A DNA stretch of 64,000 bases from an uncultured Parabacteroides sp. (GTDB lineage Bacteria; Bacteroidota; Bacteroidia; Bacteroidales; Tannerellaceae). Below, piece after piece: positions 42,778 to 51,672 of the stretch. How positions within the stretch are numbered: the stretch's first letter is position 1; each line of letters starts with the position of its first letter. The notes beneath the pieces are model-generated. The model saw only the letters and a program-made list of their open reading frames with translations, searched no databases and was not told the origin of the DNA. The stretch spans positions 69,534-133,533 of the forward strand of contig UQLN01000004.1 in the NCBI GenBank assembly GCA_900541965.1, given 5' to 3'. The position numbers and the translations under genes were made by a program.

Positions 42778-44616
42778 TTACAGTTCGAGTATCAGGATGT
42801 CTTTCGGCAGGAGTTCGACGGGCTGTGTCAGATGAACCGTCTTTCCTGTGATAATATCCCTGCCTTTCTTCTTCTTGTGCAGGATTTCCGCATAGCGGTC
42901 TAACGGGAGGCTGACTTCCCGGCTGCTTCCGTTCATCATAATCACTACGCTTTTCCTGTTGAGGTGGCGTTCGTATACATACACACTTTGGTTTACCATG
43001 AAGTGCTTCATTTTGCCTCTGGCTATGATGTCATTCCCTTTCCGCCACTTCAACAGCTTCTGCATAAAGTTCCATGCTTCATTCTGTATATCGGTGCGTC
43101 CGGAGGCTTCAAACTGGTTCTTTTCATCTTCGGCCCAGCCTCCGGGGAAGTCGCGGCGGATGTAGCCATCGCCGTTTTCTTTGCTTCCGTTCATCAGTAA
43201 TTCCTGTCCGTAGTAAAGCTGGGGGATACCCGGAATGGTCAGCAGGAAGGTGATGGCTTGCTTGAAGGCATCCAGATTCTCCGGCATGCCCGGCAGGAAG
43301 CGGTCCGTATCGTGGTTTTCGAGGAAGCGCAGCACGTTGTAAATATCCGGATATACGAAGTCGTAGCATAAATGTTCGAACAAGGTATGCAGCCCACCGG
43401 CCCAGGTCGTTTCTTCGTGGAACGCTTTGCCGGCAATATTCAGCAGGCGGAAATCCATGACCGATTTGAGGTGGGTGTTTTTCCCTTTATTCAACCGGCT
43501 GCCTCTTTGCCAGAAAGCGGAGCCGATGGTGTGGTTCATCCACGCTTCCCCTACGATATTGAAGTCGGGGTATTCGTTCATTACTTCCATGCACCATTCC
43601 CGCATCATATCCACGTCGGCATAGGGATAGGTATCTTGCCGGATGCCGTTGATGCCTGCATATTCAATCCACCAGACAGAGTTCTGGATGAGGTAGCGGG
43701 CAACGTGCGGATTCTTCTGGTTCAGGTCGGGCATGGACTGTACAAACCAACCGTCGGTCATTGTATCGAGGTCGTACTTCGAGGCGTAGGGGTCGAAGAA
43801 AACTTCCTTGTCGTGGTTCGTCTGGACGTAGTGGTCCGGATTATTGAACCAGTCGTGACAGGGGATTTCCTGTACCCAGGGATGCGAACTGCCGCAGTGG
43901 TTGAATACCATATCCATGATTACCCGCAATCCTTTCCGGTGGGCTTTCTTTATCAGACGGAGATAGTCATCGTTCGTTCCGAAGCGGGCGTCCACCTTGT
44001 AGAAGTCGGTGATGGCATATCCGTGATAGGAATGGCCTTCCATATCGTTCTCCAGGACAGGAGTGAGCCAAAGGGTGGTAACGCCTAAGTCCTCGATGTA
44101 ATCCAAATGGTTTTCTATACCTGCCAGGTCGCCCCCGTGGCGTGCTCCCGGGTCTTCCCTGTCTACTTTATAGGGTGTCCGCATGGGGATGGCATCATCT
44201 CCCGGGTTCCCTTTGGCGAAGCGGTCGGGCATAATCAGGTAAATAACATCCGAAGAATCGAAGCCTTTCACAGAAGAAGCGTTCTTTTTGCGTTTTTTCA
44301 GTTCATAGGGGTAGAAAATGGAAGCTTCCCCTCTCCTGAAAGTGATATTGAAGTTGCCCGGTTTGGCCCCGGCAAGGTCGAGGTAGAGCAGGAGGTAGTT
44401 CGGATTGTCCAAAGTTACGGTACGGGTAATTCGGATACCCGGATAGTCAATCTCCGGACTGTAGCCGGAGATGTTCGTCCCATAAACCATCAGTTGCAGT
44501 TCCGGGTTCTTCATTTCACTCCACCAGAAAGGGGGCTCAATCTGTATAGTCTCTGCTGTCGCGGAGCTTTTGGAGAATAAAGCTAAGAGTATGCTTAGAT
44601 ATAGATTTCGGTTCAT
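42778..44616 (-). CDS. GH13 alpha-glucan hydrolase (SusA/neopullulanase-like)
   Basis: The 612-residue exported enzyme (signal peptide to about residue 20) has an N-terminal cyclomaltodextrinase-type beta domain (about 22-115), the GH13 barrel and a C-terminal beta domain. Catalytic residues are visible: nucleophile Asp328 in GIRQDTYP, acid/base Glu357 in VGEAW, and Asp436 in ENHDTDR; MDMVFNHCG is conserved region I. The layout and length match Bacteroides SusA-type neopullulanases that degrade maltooligosaccharides in the periplasm. No SusC/D genes lie near, so it acts apart from a complete starch locus. Confidence 0.88.
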   Translation of the reverse strand: MNRNLYLSILLALFSKSSATAETIQIEPPFWWSEMKNPELQLMVYGTNISGYSPEIDYPGIRITRTVTLDNPNYLLLYLDLAGAKPGNFNITFRRGEASIFYPYELKKRKKNASSVKGFDSSDVIYLIMPDRFAKGNPGDDAIPMRTPYKVDREDPGARHGGDLAGIENHLDYIEDLGVTTLWLTPVLENDMEGHSYHGYAITDFYKVDARFGTNDDYLRLIKKAHRKGLRVIMDMVFNHCGSSHPWVQEIPCHDWFNNPDHYVQTNHDKEVFFDPYASKYDLDTMTDGWFVQSMPDLNQKNPHVARYLIQNSVWWIEYAGINGIRQDTYPYADVDMMREWCMEVMNEYPDFNIVGEAWMNHTIGSAFWQRGSRLNKGKNTHLKSVMDFRLLNIAGKAFHEETTWAGGLHTLFEHLCYDFVYPDIYNVLRFLENHDTDRFLPGMPENLDAFKQAITFLLTIPGIPQLYYGQELLMNGSKENGDGYIRRDFPGGWAEDEKNQFEASGRTDIQNEAWNFMQKLLKWRKGNDIIARGKMKHFMVNQSVYVYERHLNRKSVVIMMNGSSREVSLPLDRYAEILHKKKKGRDIITGKTVHLTQPVELLPKDILILEL

Positions 44617-44677
44617 CTTGTTCGTTTTTTATTCACATCTGGCGTTAAATGTAGTAAGATATTTGGTATAACTGCTA

Positions 44678-46939
44678 TCAGGGCGGAGGTAATTCCTGTT
44701 TCAGATAGCTCGCTGTGACTGATTTCTTGCAATCCAGCATATCGGATGGCGTGCCGGCGAATAGCAGTTGCCCGCCTCTTTCGCCTCCTCCGGGACCCAG
44801 TTCGATGACGTAGTCGGCTGCTTTCAAGACGTCGAGGTTATGCTCAATCAGGAAAATGGTGTTTCCCTGCTCCACCATGGAGTCGAACAGGTTGATGATG
44901 TGGCGGATGTCTTTCACATGCAGTCCGTCTGTCGGCTCGTCCAGAATAAACAGGCTGCCTTTGTTGTTGAGGTAAGAGGCCAGTTTTACCCGTTGCAACT
45001 CTCCGCCCGAAAGGGTTGAAAGCGCCTGGTTCAGATGCAGGTAGCCGAGTCCTACCAGCATAAGGGGACGCAGCTTTTCTTCGATAACCGTACCGGCAAA
45101 ACGAAGGGAGGCTTTCCGGACGGTCAGGTCCATGACTTCTGCGATGTTCAATCCTTCTACCGTATATTGCAAGGCTTCCGGTGAGTATCTGAGTCCGCCG
45201 CAAGCCTCGCATACCGTTTCGATGGCATCCATAAAAGCCATGTCGGATACGATAACCCCTTTTCCGCCACAGACGGGGCATCCCCCTTTTCCGTTGAAGG
45301 TAAACAGGTTGAGGCTTACTTTATTCTGTTTGGCAAACAACTTGCGTATGTCGTCGGCAACGCCCAGATAGGTAGCCGGGGTGGAACGCAGGCTGATGCC
45401 TATATTCTTCTGGCTGATGTAGATTACTTCTTCCGGATACGTATTCCGGAAATATTCCATCAATGAGCTTTTACCGGAACCGGCTACCCCTGCAATAACG
45501 GTGAGGATGCCTAAGGGGAAGCGGACGGTGAGGTCTTTCAGGTTGTGTTCGCCGGCATGTTCCAATGTGTACCAACCGGAAGGGGTGCGGACAGACTTTT
45601 TTAGCGGGGATTTCTCGGCTATCATCTGTCCTGTCAGTGTTTGGCTTTCCAGAAGTCCGGCGTAGGTGCCTTCATACAGGATTTGTCCGCCATCCATTCC
45701 CGAGCCGGGGCCCATATCTACGATGTGGTCGGCTATTTGTATCATTTCTTTGTGATGCTCGACCAGCAGGACGGTATTGCCGTGGTCGCGCAGTTTGCGG
45801 ACGGAGGCTTTCAGCAGGTGTATGTCGTGGCTGTGCAGTCCTACGCTGGGTTCGTCCAGTACATACAGCATATCCGATAGGGAGGAGTTGATGTATTTGG
45901 CTATTTTGCAGCGTTGGGCTTCTCCGCCGGAGAGGGTTCCCATATTGCGTTCGAGTGTCAGATAGCCCAGCCCTATTTCTTCCAAAGCCGACAAGCGCCC
46001 GGCGATTGCCTGTTTCAGGTCTGCCGAGAGCGGGTCGTGGATGTTTTCCAGCCATTGCAGGATATCGGGGATAGACATCCGGGTTACCTCTGCTATGTTT
46101 TTGCCTCCGATGCGGCAGGAGAGTACGGTGGGGTTGAGCCGGGCTCCGTTGCAATCCGGGCAAATGCCCATTGTAACCATGGGCTCCAGCAGCTTTTGAT
46201 GCAGTTTGCCTTCTTCGGAGTTGATGATGCTTCGGTACATGCGTGTTACCAGTCCTTCGTATTTGGCTGTTTTGGGCCATTCGGCAGGCGGGTTCTTTAA
46301 ACGGATTTGCGGGGAATAAAGGAATAGGTCCAGTTCCTCTTTGCTGTAATCCTTGATTTTCTTGTCCAGGTCGAACAAGCCGCTGTTGGCATACCGTATC
46401 CATCTCCATTCCCCGGGCTGGAAAGCAACGTAATGGATAACGTCTTCTTCGTTCAGTGATTTGTTAAAGTCGACCAGCTTGTGAATGTCCAGTTCCCGGA
46501 CTTCTCCTAATCCGTCGCAGCGTGTACACCGTCCCTGCGGATGGTTGAATGAGAACGTATCCGAGTAGCCGACAAACGGTTTTCCCACCCGCGAAAACAG
46601 CAAGCGTAGCAGTGAGTAAATATCCGTGTAAGTCCCAACCGTGGAGCGTGCATTCGGTGCAGGCTTGCGCTGGTCTATTACAATGGCTACCGGCAGATGC
46701 TCTATCTTATCTACATGCGGACGTCCGTATTTGGGCAAGTATTGTTGTACGAAACTGGGAAATGTTTCATTGAGTTCGCGCCGTGAACTGGCTGCTATCG
46801 TATCTAATACCAAAGAAGATTTCCCGGAACCGGATACTCCCGTGAATATGGAAATCTGCTTTTTAGGTATTTTTAGGGAGATATGCTTCAGGTTGTTCTC
46901 GTAGGCGCCGGTGATATGGATGTAGTTTTGTTCTGACAT
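44678..46939 (-). CDS. Short UvrA-like ABC ATPase (UvrA2 type)
   Basis: I place the start at 46939 (MSEQNYIHITGAYENN); a longer frame upstream reads through a repeat. The 753-residue protein has two UvrA ATPase modules: GVSGSGKSS and TLSGGEAQR in the first, GVAGSGKSS and TLSGGELQR in the second, with zinc-module cysteines (CTRCDGLGE, CPDCNGARL, CPVCGGKGV, CEACGGLRY). At 753 rather than about 940 residues it lacks the UvrB-binding insert, as in UvrA2/DrrC-type proteins linked to drug tolerance or alternative repair. It is probably not the main excision repair UvrA. Confidence 0.88.
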   Translation of the reverse strand: MSEQNYIHITGAYENNLKHISLKIPKKQISIFTGVSGSGKSSLVLDTIAASSRRELNETFPSFVQQYLPKYGRPHVDKIEHLPVAIVIDQRKPAPNARSTVGTYTDIYSLLRLLFSRVGKPFVGYSDTFSFNHPQGRCTRCDGLGEVRELDIHKLVDFNKSLNEEDVIHYVAFQPGEWRWIRYANSGLFDLDKKIKDYSKEELDLFLYSPQIRLKNPPAEWPKTAKYEGLVTRMYRSIINSEEGKLHQKLLEPMVTMGICPDCNGARLNPTVLSCRIGGKNIAEVTRMSIPDILQWLENIHDPLSADLKQAIAGRLSALEEIGLGYLTLERNMGTLSGGEAQRCKIAKYINSSLSDMLYVLDEPSVGLHSHDIHLLKASVRKLRDHGNTVLLVEHHKEMIQIADHIVDMGPGSGMDGGQILYEGTYAGLLESQTLTGQMIAEKSPLKKSVRTPSGWYTLEHAGEHNLKDLTVRFPLGILTVIAGVAGSGKSSLMEYFRNTYPEEVIYISQKNIGISLRSTPATYLGVADDIRKLFAKQNKVSLNLFTFNGKGGCPVCGGKGVIVSDMAFMDAIETVCEACGGLRYSPEALQYTVEGLNIAEVMDLTVRKASLRFAGTVIEEKLRPLMLVGLGYLHLNQALSTLSGGELQRVKLASYLNNKGSLFILDEPTDGLHVKDIRHIINLFDSMVEQGNTIFLIEHNLDVLKAADYVIELGPGGGERGGQLLFAGTPSDMLDCKKSVTASYLKQELPPP

Positions 46940-46951
46940 GAGGATTGTTTT

Positions 46952-46992
46952 AGTTGACAGTTGACAAGTGACAGTTGACAATTAAAATACAG
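46952..46992. repeat. TTGACAG-arm repeat (copy A, partial)
   Basis: Four TTGACA-type units in tandem are followed by TTAAAATACAG. The same layout occurs at 55948-55989, with looser similarity at 55029-55070. Only the left arm is present here. Confidence 0.65.
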
Positions 46993-47003
46993 CTTGAAAT
47001 GCA

Positions 47004-47040
47004 AAAAGGCGGACAATCCGTGGACCGTCCGCCTTTTCTT
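47004..47040. terminator. Bidirectional terminator
   Basis: AAAAAGGCGGAC (from 47003) pairs with GTCCGCCTTTT (47027-47036); T runs flank both sides. It lies between the UvrA-like gene's upstream region and the leftward small gene at 47054-47224, for which it is the likely terminator. Confidence 0.75.
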
Positions 47041-47053
47041 ATATTTTTTATAG

Positions 47054-47224
47054 TTAGAATAAACCTTTGTCTAAATCAGCAGCTTTTACACGGAAAATGT
47101 TTCCATTGCGTGAAAAAACCAGCTCACCGTTTTCTTTCTTTTTTTCGTTCACTAAACGTTGAAAAGCAATACTGGCACCTTTAACTATATTCTCTTCAAA
47201 TTCTCTTATTTCTTGTTCACTCAT
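47054..47224 (-). CDS. 56-residue partner of the zeta-toxin-like gene
   Basis: Reading leftward from an ATG at 47224 is an intact 56-codon frame ending at 47054: it starts MSEQEIREFEENIVKGASIA and ends in VKAADLDKGLF. It is acidic and helical at the N-terminus and has a basic middle. Its start overlaps the stop of the zeta-toxin-like gene by 8 nt (47217-47224), a sign of coupled translation, and the terminator at 47004 follows it. I do not recognise the family; an antitoxin is possible, though known zeta antitoxins (epsilon) are usually encoded upstream. Confidence 0.75.
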   Translation of the reverse strand: MSEQEIREFEENIVKGASIAFQRLVNEKKKENGELVFSRNGNIFRVKAADLDKGLF

Positions 47225-47792
47225 GTTGTTCAAGTTTACAGTAAATATCCGGATTATATATCTCTTTTTTGTCGCTCTTGAATCCTTTGGCTATAACAGC
47301 CATCGGAGACATCGAGTTGTCCGTAATCATCCAATAATCACTAATAGGGAGATATAGTTCAAAGAGGTTATGTATACCCGCTTCATAACGACGGCGGATA
47401 GTACTTTCCGGAATATTATGCCCTCCGGCTGCAACTCTCATTTTAACTCGTTCCACTGCCAGGTCCGGCGTATTCAGCCAGAAATAGAGCAATGTAACAT
47501 AATAACCTTCCCTTTGTGCTTCTCTTATCAAGTTTGCCACTGAACGAGTGGCCAGCGTGGTTTCCATTGCAAAAGTCTCACCTGCAGCGATGAGTTCTTT
47601 AATGCGCTTATACATAATTCGGCTTGCTTCTATGGCGACCGCGATGTTATCAGCATTAAAAGGGGAAAGCCCCTTGGCAATCTCGTCGGAATTAACAAAC
47701 TCTTTACATTTCAACATTTCCGGTAGAATAGTGAAAGAAGCTGTAGTTTTTCCTGCCCCGTTGCATCCTGATATTATGTATAAATATGGCAC
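47217..47792 (-). CDS. Zeta-toxin-like P-loop kinase
   Basis: I choose a GTG start at 47792, giving 191 residues that begin VPYLYIISGCNGAGKTT, as in Bacteroides zeta-type proteins; the longer frame (47858) would lie across the -7 box at 47814-47821. Visible features: P-loop GCNGAGKT, NSDEIAKGLSPFN, FAMETTLATRS and RVKMRVAAGGHNIPE with the Arg/His of the lid. Zeta toxins phosphorylate UDP-N-acetyl sugars and block cell-wall synthesis, but many chromosomal relatives are housekeeping kinases. It is cotranscribed with the 56-residue gene that overlaps its end. Confidence 0.8.
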   Translation of the reverse strand: MPYLYIISGCNGAGKTTASFTILPEMLKCKEFVNSDEIAKGLSPFNADNIAVAIEASRIMYKRIKELIAAGETFAMETTLATRSVANLIREAQREGYYVTLLYFWLNTPDLAVERVKMRVAAGGHNIPESTIRRRYEAGIHNLFELYLPISDYWMITDNSMSPMAVIAKGFKSDKKEIYNPDIYCKLEQHE

Positions 47793-47813
47793 CTTTTGCT
47801 GTTTTTGATGGGG

Positions 47814-47821
47814 CAAATATA
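47814..47821 (-). promoter_or_regulatory. -7 box (TATATTTG) of the zeta-like pair
   Basis: Minus-strand TATATTTG fits TAnnTTTG, 22 nt upstream of the chosen GTG start. It implies that the pair is transcribed on its own, not only from hemW. Confidence 0.55.
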
Positions 47822-47954
47822 GAGAATAGTTTTTTATGTTGGTTATTTTTCTTCTCAAAAATCGTGAAAATGTGCAATTTTGAGGTGTTTTAACTACTTA
47901 TTTGCTAAAATATTAGCTTTTAGCCTTCATTATTAACGATTCGGACGAATAAGC

Positions 47955-49082
47955 TTATATGTATAATAAGTCGCTCATGATGCTATCGGAAATGAAAATA
48001 CCTTTCCGCGAAAGTGTTAATATGTTGTCTTTTTGTTCTAATAACCCTTGTTCCTGGTAGGGCTTTGCCTGTTTGAGGCAATAGTCCAGCATCTTGTCTC
48101 CAAACAAATGCCGGATGTCGTCTGTTTTGATGCCCCACATCGTACGCAGTCCGGTGATAATAAAGTCGTTATAGCGGGTTCTTTTATCCAGTTCTTCCTT
48201 TTCTATTTCTGGTTTTCCTTCCGAAATACCTTTCAGATAAAGCGGGAGGGAAGATATGTTCCATTCCCGTTCCACTCCATTGAAAGAATGGGCGGAAGGT
48301 CCCAGTCCCAGATACTTTTTGCCGGTCCAGTAAGAGCTGTTGTGCATAGAAAAATAACCGGGGCGTGCGAAATTGGATATTTCATAATGCTGGTATCCGG
48401 CTGTTGTCAGCCTGTCTATTAATGTGGAGAATAAAGAAACACTCAGTTCTTCATCGGCTTGCTGCACTTTTCCTGCCTGCATCAGTTTGTAAAGTGCTGT
48501 ACCTTCTTCATAAATCAGATGGTAAGCGGATATATGGGGAATATCGAGGCGGATGACTTTTTCAAGGTTGGATTCCCATTCACCGAGTGTCTGACCGGGT
48601 AATCCGTATATCAGGTCGATACTTATATTATGTAGCCCGTTTTCTTTGCAAAGTTCAACGGCACGTAATGCCTGCTCTTTAGTATGGCGACGGTTCAGGA
48701 AGCGGAGGTCTTCTGCCTTAAAACTTTGTACCCCCATACTGACCCGGTTGAATGGTAGTGTACGGAGTTCTTTTACATATTGGGGCGTCATATCATCCGG
48801 ATTAGCTTCAAGAGTAATTTCCTTACATGAGTTTATATCGAACAGTTGTCCGATAGCATCGAAAATACGTTTGAAATCTGAGGATTGGAGTTGGGAGGGG
48901 GTTCCTCCTCCGAAATAGATAGTTTCTAATGGCTCTCCGTTTATGTAGTCGCGACGTAGTTCCATTTCCCTGATAATTGCATTTATATACGGTTCTTTAT
49001 ACTTCATTTCCGTATTCGAGAAGAAGTCGCAATATAAACACCGTTTGGCGCAAAAAGGTATATGTATGTATAAACCAGCCAT
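47955..49082 (-). CDS. hemW: Radical SAM heme chaperone HemW
   Basis: The 375-residue protein has the radical SAM motif CAKRCLYCDF (Cys 10, 14, 17), GGGTPSQL, VSMGVQSF, DLIYGLPGQT and a C-terminal HemW-type domain. HemW carries heme to apoproteins; older annotations call it anaerobic coproporphyrinogen oxidase. It lacks the extra conserved Cys of true HemN. A -7 box sits at 49125-49132. Confidence 0.92.
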   Translation of the reverse strand: MAGLYIHIPFCAKRCLYCDFFSNTEMKYKEPYINAIIREMELRRDYINGEPLETIYFGGGTPSQLQSSDFKRIFDAIGQLFDINSCKEITLEANPDDMTPQYVKELRTLPFNRVSMGVQSFKAEDLRFLNRRHTKEQALRAVELCKENGLHNISIDLIYGLPGQTLGEWESNLEKVIRLDIPHISAYHLIYEEGTALYKLMQAGKVQQADEELSVSLFSTLIDRLTTAGYQHYEISNFARPGYFSMHNSSYWTGKKYLGLGPSAHSFNGVEREWNISSLPLYLKGISEGKPEIEKEELDKRTRYNDFIITGLRTMWGIKTDDIRHLFGDKMLDYCLKQAKPYQEQGLLEQKDNILTLSRKGIFISDSIMSDLLYI

Positions 49083-49124
49083 TGTATTATCCGGATAAGC
49101 GGGTCGCTATTTTTGTTTGTCATG

Positions 49125-49132
49125 CAAAGGTA
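49125..49132 (-). promoter_or_regulatory. -7 box (TACCTTTG) of hemW
   Basis: Minus-strand TACCTTTG fits TAnnTTTG, about 43 nt upstream of the hemW start. Confidence 0.55.
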
Positions 49133-49184
49133 AAGATAAAAAACGAAAAGAGATAATGCCCAAGGTGAGGTTGCCGGAAATGAA

Positions 49185-49229
49185 AAGGCTGCCGGACTTG
49201 GGGGTAACCCCGTAAGTCCTGGCAGCCTT
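49185..49229 (-). terminator. Terminator of the RNA-binding gene pair
   Basis: Arms 49185-49199 and 49214-49229 pair along 15 bp with one bulged base. A T tract follows on each side, so it may act both ways. It lies 27 nt past the stop of the RRM gene. Confidence 0.75.
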
Positions 49230-49255
49230 CTTTATTTTTTGATACCTAAAGAAGA

Positions 49256-49642
49256 TTAATATCTTCCGCGGTTATATCCTCCGTTATCTCCACGGTCGCG
49301 ATTGTAACCACCGCCTCCGCCGCGGTTGCCGCCACCACGGTAGCCACCGCCACCGCCATAGCCACCGCCGCCGTTGTTAAAGCCTCTTGATGGTCTTTCT
49401 GTTTTGGGGCGTGCTACGGTTACGTTTATTGTTTTACCTTCAAATTCTGTTTCATGCAGTTCATCGATTGCTTTCTGCCCTTCGCTATCGTTAGGCATTT
49501 CCACAAAACCGAATCCACGTGAACGTCCTGTTTCACGGTCGGTTATGATTTTAACCGAATCAACTTCGCCATATTGTGAGAATAATTCTTGTAAGCCGTC
49601 CGCGCTTGTGCCCCAGCTTAAATTTGAAACATAAATGTTCAT
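49256..49642 (-). CDS. RRM RNA-binding protein with Gly-rich tail
   Basis: The 128-residue protein has one RRM (about 1-80) with RNP2 IYVSNL and RNP1 RGFGFVEM, and a Gly/Arg/Tyr-rich tail (about 88-128). It is the typical Bacteroides RbpB-like RRM protein, a probable post-transcriptional regulator in a phylum without Hfq-dominated networks. It lies 20 nt after the cold-shock gene and probably shares its transcript. Confidence 0.9.
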   Translation of the reverse strand: MNIYVSNLSWGTSADGLQELFSQYGEVDSVKIITDRETGRSRGFGFVEMPNDSEGQKAIDELHETEFEGKTINVTVARPKTERPSRGFNNGGGGYGGGGGYRGGGNRGGGGGYNRDRGDNGGYNRGRY

Positions 49643-49662
49643 TTTTTTGTTTGTTAAAATTG

Positions 49663-50106
49663 TTATTTAATGAGTGAAATCCGTACAGCGTTCATACCCC
49701 GCATGCCACGTTCTATTTCGAATGTTACTTTATCGCCTTCGGCTATTCCGTCAAAAGCCATGGAAGCATGGAAAAAATACTTCTCATTATTTTCGGTATC
49801 TTTAATGAAACCATAGCCTTTAGATGTATTAAAAAATTCCACACGTCCGTTTAGGGGAAGAATTTCTTCTGTCTCTGTCTTTTTAGGGACAGATATTGCT
49901 ATTGTTGAGGCATCAATTTCTTCTTTGGGCGCAATGTCCTGAGGAGTGGAATGGATAACCCCGTTTTCGTCGACATAGGCAAGCATTTCTTCAAAACTAC
50001 GGCTTCCGCTGACGGCGCGTTCTTCTTTTCGTTTCTGCTTGTCCTGTCTTTTTTGTTGTTTGATCTTTTCTCTGTCTCTTTTTCCTGTTGTAATTCTTTT
50101 CGTCAT
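49663..50106 (-). CDS. Cold-shock domain protein with basic N-terminus
   Basis: The 147-residue protein has a Lys/Arg-rich N-terminal extension (about 1-30), a linker (30-85) and a C-terminal cold-shock domain (about 86-147) with NTSKGYGFIKD and KYFFHAS, the RNP1/RNP2-type motifs, though some aromatic positions are altered. Such CSD proteins bind single-stranded RNA. It is followed by the RRM gene. The minus-strand leader of about 175 nt is long, as for cold-shock mRNAs. Confidence 0.88.
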   Translation of the reverse strand: MTKRITTGKRDREKIKQQKRQDKQKRKEERAVSGSRSFEEMLAYVDENGVIHSTPQDIAPKEEIDASTIAISVPKKTETEEILPLNGRVEFFNTSKGYGFIKDTENNEKYFFHASMAFDGIAEGDKVTFEIERGMRGMNAVRISLIK

Positions 50107-50282
50107 TTTAAATTAATATAATATATATCATAGGCACACGTATGATTAGTATGTCTATAATTTGTTTTGCTTTGAACAAAAGAGCTGATAATGATTCAAT
50201 TTGGGGATGGTGTGGTCCGCGGTAATAAAGCGGAATCAAGCATGCTCAAGAAGATTTCAGAATAACCCTGATTGTTTTTGTA

Positions 50283-50290
50283 CAAACATA
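50283..50290 (-). promoter_or_regulatory. -7 box (TATGTTTG) of the cold-shock gene
   Basis: Minus-strand TATGTTTG fits TAnnTTTG, about 175 nt before the start at 50106. Confidence 0.55.
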
Positions 50291-50396
50291 CGGATAAAAT
50301 TTTGTAAATCCATTCATTCTATGTTTTTTTGAGATATAGAAACTTAATACATTATATTTTCGCTCTTATTCACAATAAAAAGACGTTCAAACATCG

Positions 50397-50404
50397 TATC
50401 TTTG
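50397..50404 (+). promoter_or_regulatory. -7 box (TATCTTTG) of sufS
   Basis: TATCTTTG fits TAnnTTTG, 24 nt before the ATG at 50428, and excludes the longer frame from 50329. Confidence 0.6.
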
Positions 50405-50427
50405 ACACGGTTATAAAACAAAAAGAT

Positions 50428-51648
50428 ATGGTTATGTTTAATGTTGAGTCCATACGGAAAGATTTTCCTATTCTGGAGCATACGATATACGATAAGCCCC
50501 TGATTTATTTTGATAACGGAGCAACGACCCAGAAACCCCGTTGTGTGGTAGAAAAGATAGAAGACGGTTATTATAACGTAAATGCCAATATCCATCGCGG
50601 AGTCCATTTCCTGAGCCAGACTGCTACAGAAGCCCATGAGGACGCAAGGCGCACCGTGCAACATTTTTTGAATGCCCGTTCATCCAACGAAATTATTTTT
50701 ACACGTGGTACAACGGAAGCGATTAATCTGGTTGCCTCATCTTTTACCGACGAATGCATGTCGGCTGGTGATGAAGTAATAGTTTCCGTTATGGAACATC
50801 ATTCCAATATCGTTCCCTGGCAGATACAGGCGGCCCGCAAAGGAATTACCCTGAAAGTCATCCCGATGAATGAAAAGGGTGAACTTTGCATGGATATTTA
50901 CCGTAACCTTTTCTCTGAGCGTACACGGTTGGTTTCGGTTACGCATGTTTCCAATGTATTGGGAACCGTCAATCCGGTAAAGGAAATGATAGAAGAGGCT
51001 CACCTGCATGACGTACCGGTTTTGATAGACGGTGCACAGTCCGTGCCCCATATGAAGGTCGATGTACAGGACCTGGATGCAGAGTTCTATGTATTCTCAG
51101 GTCATAAAATATACGGTCCAACAGGCATCGGTGTGCTGTATGGTAAGGAAGAATGGCTGGATAAACTACCCCCGTACCAGGGTGGCGGCGAAATGATTGC
51201 CACAGTTTCTTTCGACAAAACCGTATTTAATGAGCTTCCATTCAAGTTTGAAGCGGGAACCCCCGATTATATAGGAAGTACAGCCTTGGCGGAAGCGCTG
51301 CGCTATGTGGAGCGGATAGGCATAAACAATATTGCAGCCTATGAAGAAGAACTGCTGCATTATGCAACAGATAAACTGAAAGCGATAGAAGGAATGCGCA
51401 TTTTCGGCCAGGCAGACCATAAAAGCGGAGTTCTGTCATTCCTTGTAGGGAATATCCACCACTATGACATGGGAATGTTGCTGGACCGTCTGGGGATAGC
51501 TGTCCGTACCGGCCATCACTGTGCCCAGCCGTTGATGCATGCTTTGGGAATAGAGGGTACTGTCCGTGCCTCTTTCTCTTTCTATAATACAAAAGAAGAA
51601 ATAGACGTTTTCGCAGCAGGAGTAGAACGTGTCCGGAAAATGTTTTAA
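50428..51648 (+). CDS. sufS: Cysteine desulfurase SufS
   Basis: From the ATG at 50428 the product is 406 residues (50434 is also possible), the normal SufS length. It is a PLP enzyme: YFDNGATTQKP, EHHSNIVPW, DGAQSVPH, the PLP-lysine in FSGHKIYGPTG and the active-site cysteine in RTGHHCAQPL. It takes sulfur from cysteine for the SufBCD scaffold, whose genes lie 8 kb away. It has its own promoter and leads a unit with vanZ-like and rnhB genes. Confidence 0.95.
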   Translation: MVMFNVESIRKDFPILEHTIYDKPLIYFDNGATTQKPRCVVEKIEDGYYNVNANIHRGVHFLSQTATEAHEDARRTVQHFLNARSSNEIIFTRGTTEAINLVASSFTDECMSAGDEVIVSVMEHHSNIVPWQIQAARKGITLKVIPMNEKGELCMDIYRNLFSERTRLVSVTHVSNVLGTVNPVKEMIEEAHLHDVPVLIDGAQSVPHMKVDVQDLDAEFYVFSGHKIYGPTGIGVLYGKEEWLDKLPPYQGGGEMIATVSFDKTVFNELPFKFEAGTPDYIGSTALAEALRYVERIGINNIAAYEEELLHYATDKLKAIEGMRIFGQADHKSGVLSFLVGNIHHYDMGMLLDRLGIAVRTGHHCAQPLMHALGIEGTVRASFSFYNTKEEIDVFAAGVERVRKMF

Positions 51649-51672
51649 AAATAAACCTTTGAAAAAGTTTTT

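Larger units (their letters stand above)
50107..50427. other. Divergent gap between cold-shock gene and sufS
   Basis: Leftward promoter (-7 at 50283-50290) with a leader of about 175 nt for the cold-shock gene, containing a CCGC/GCGG stem at 50217-50234; rightward -7 box of sufS at 50397-50404. No ORF is supported. Confidence 0.65.
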
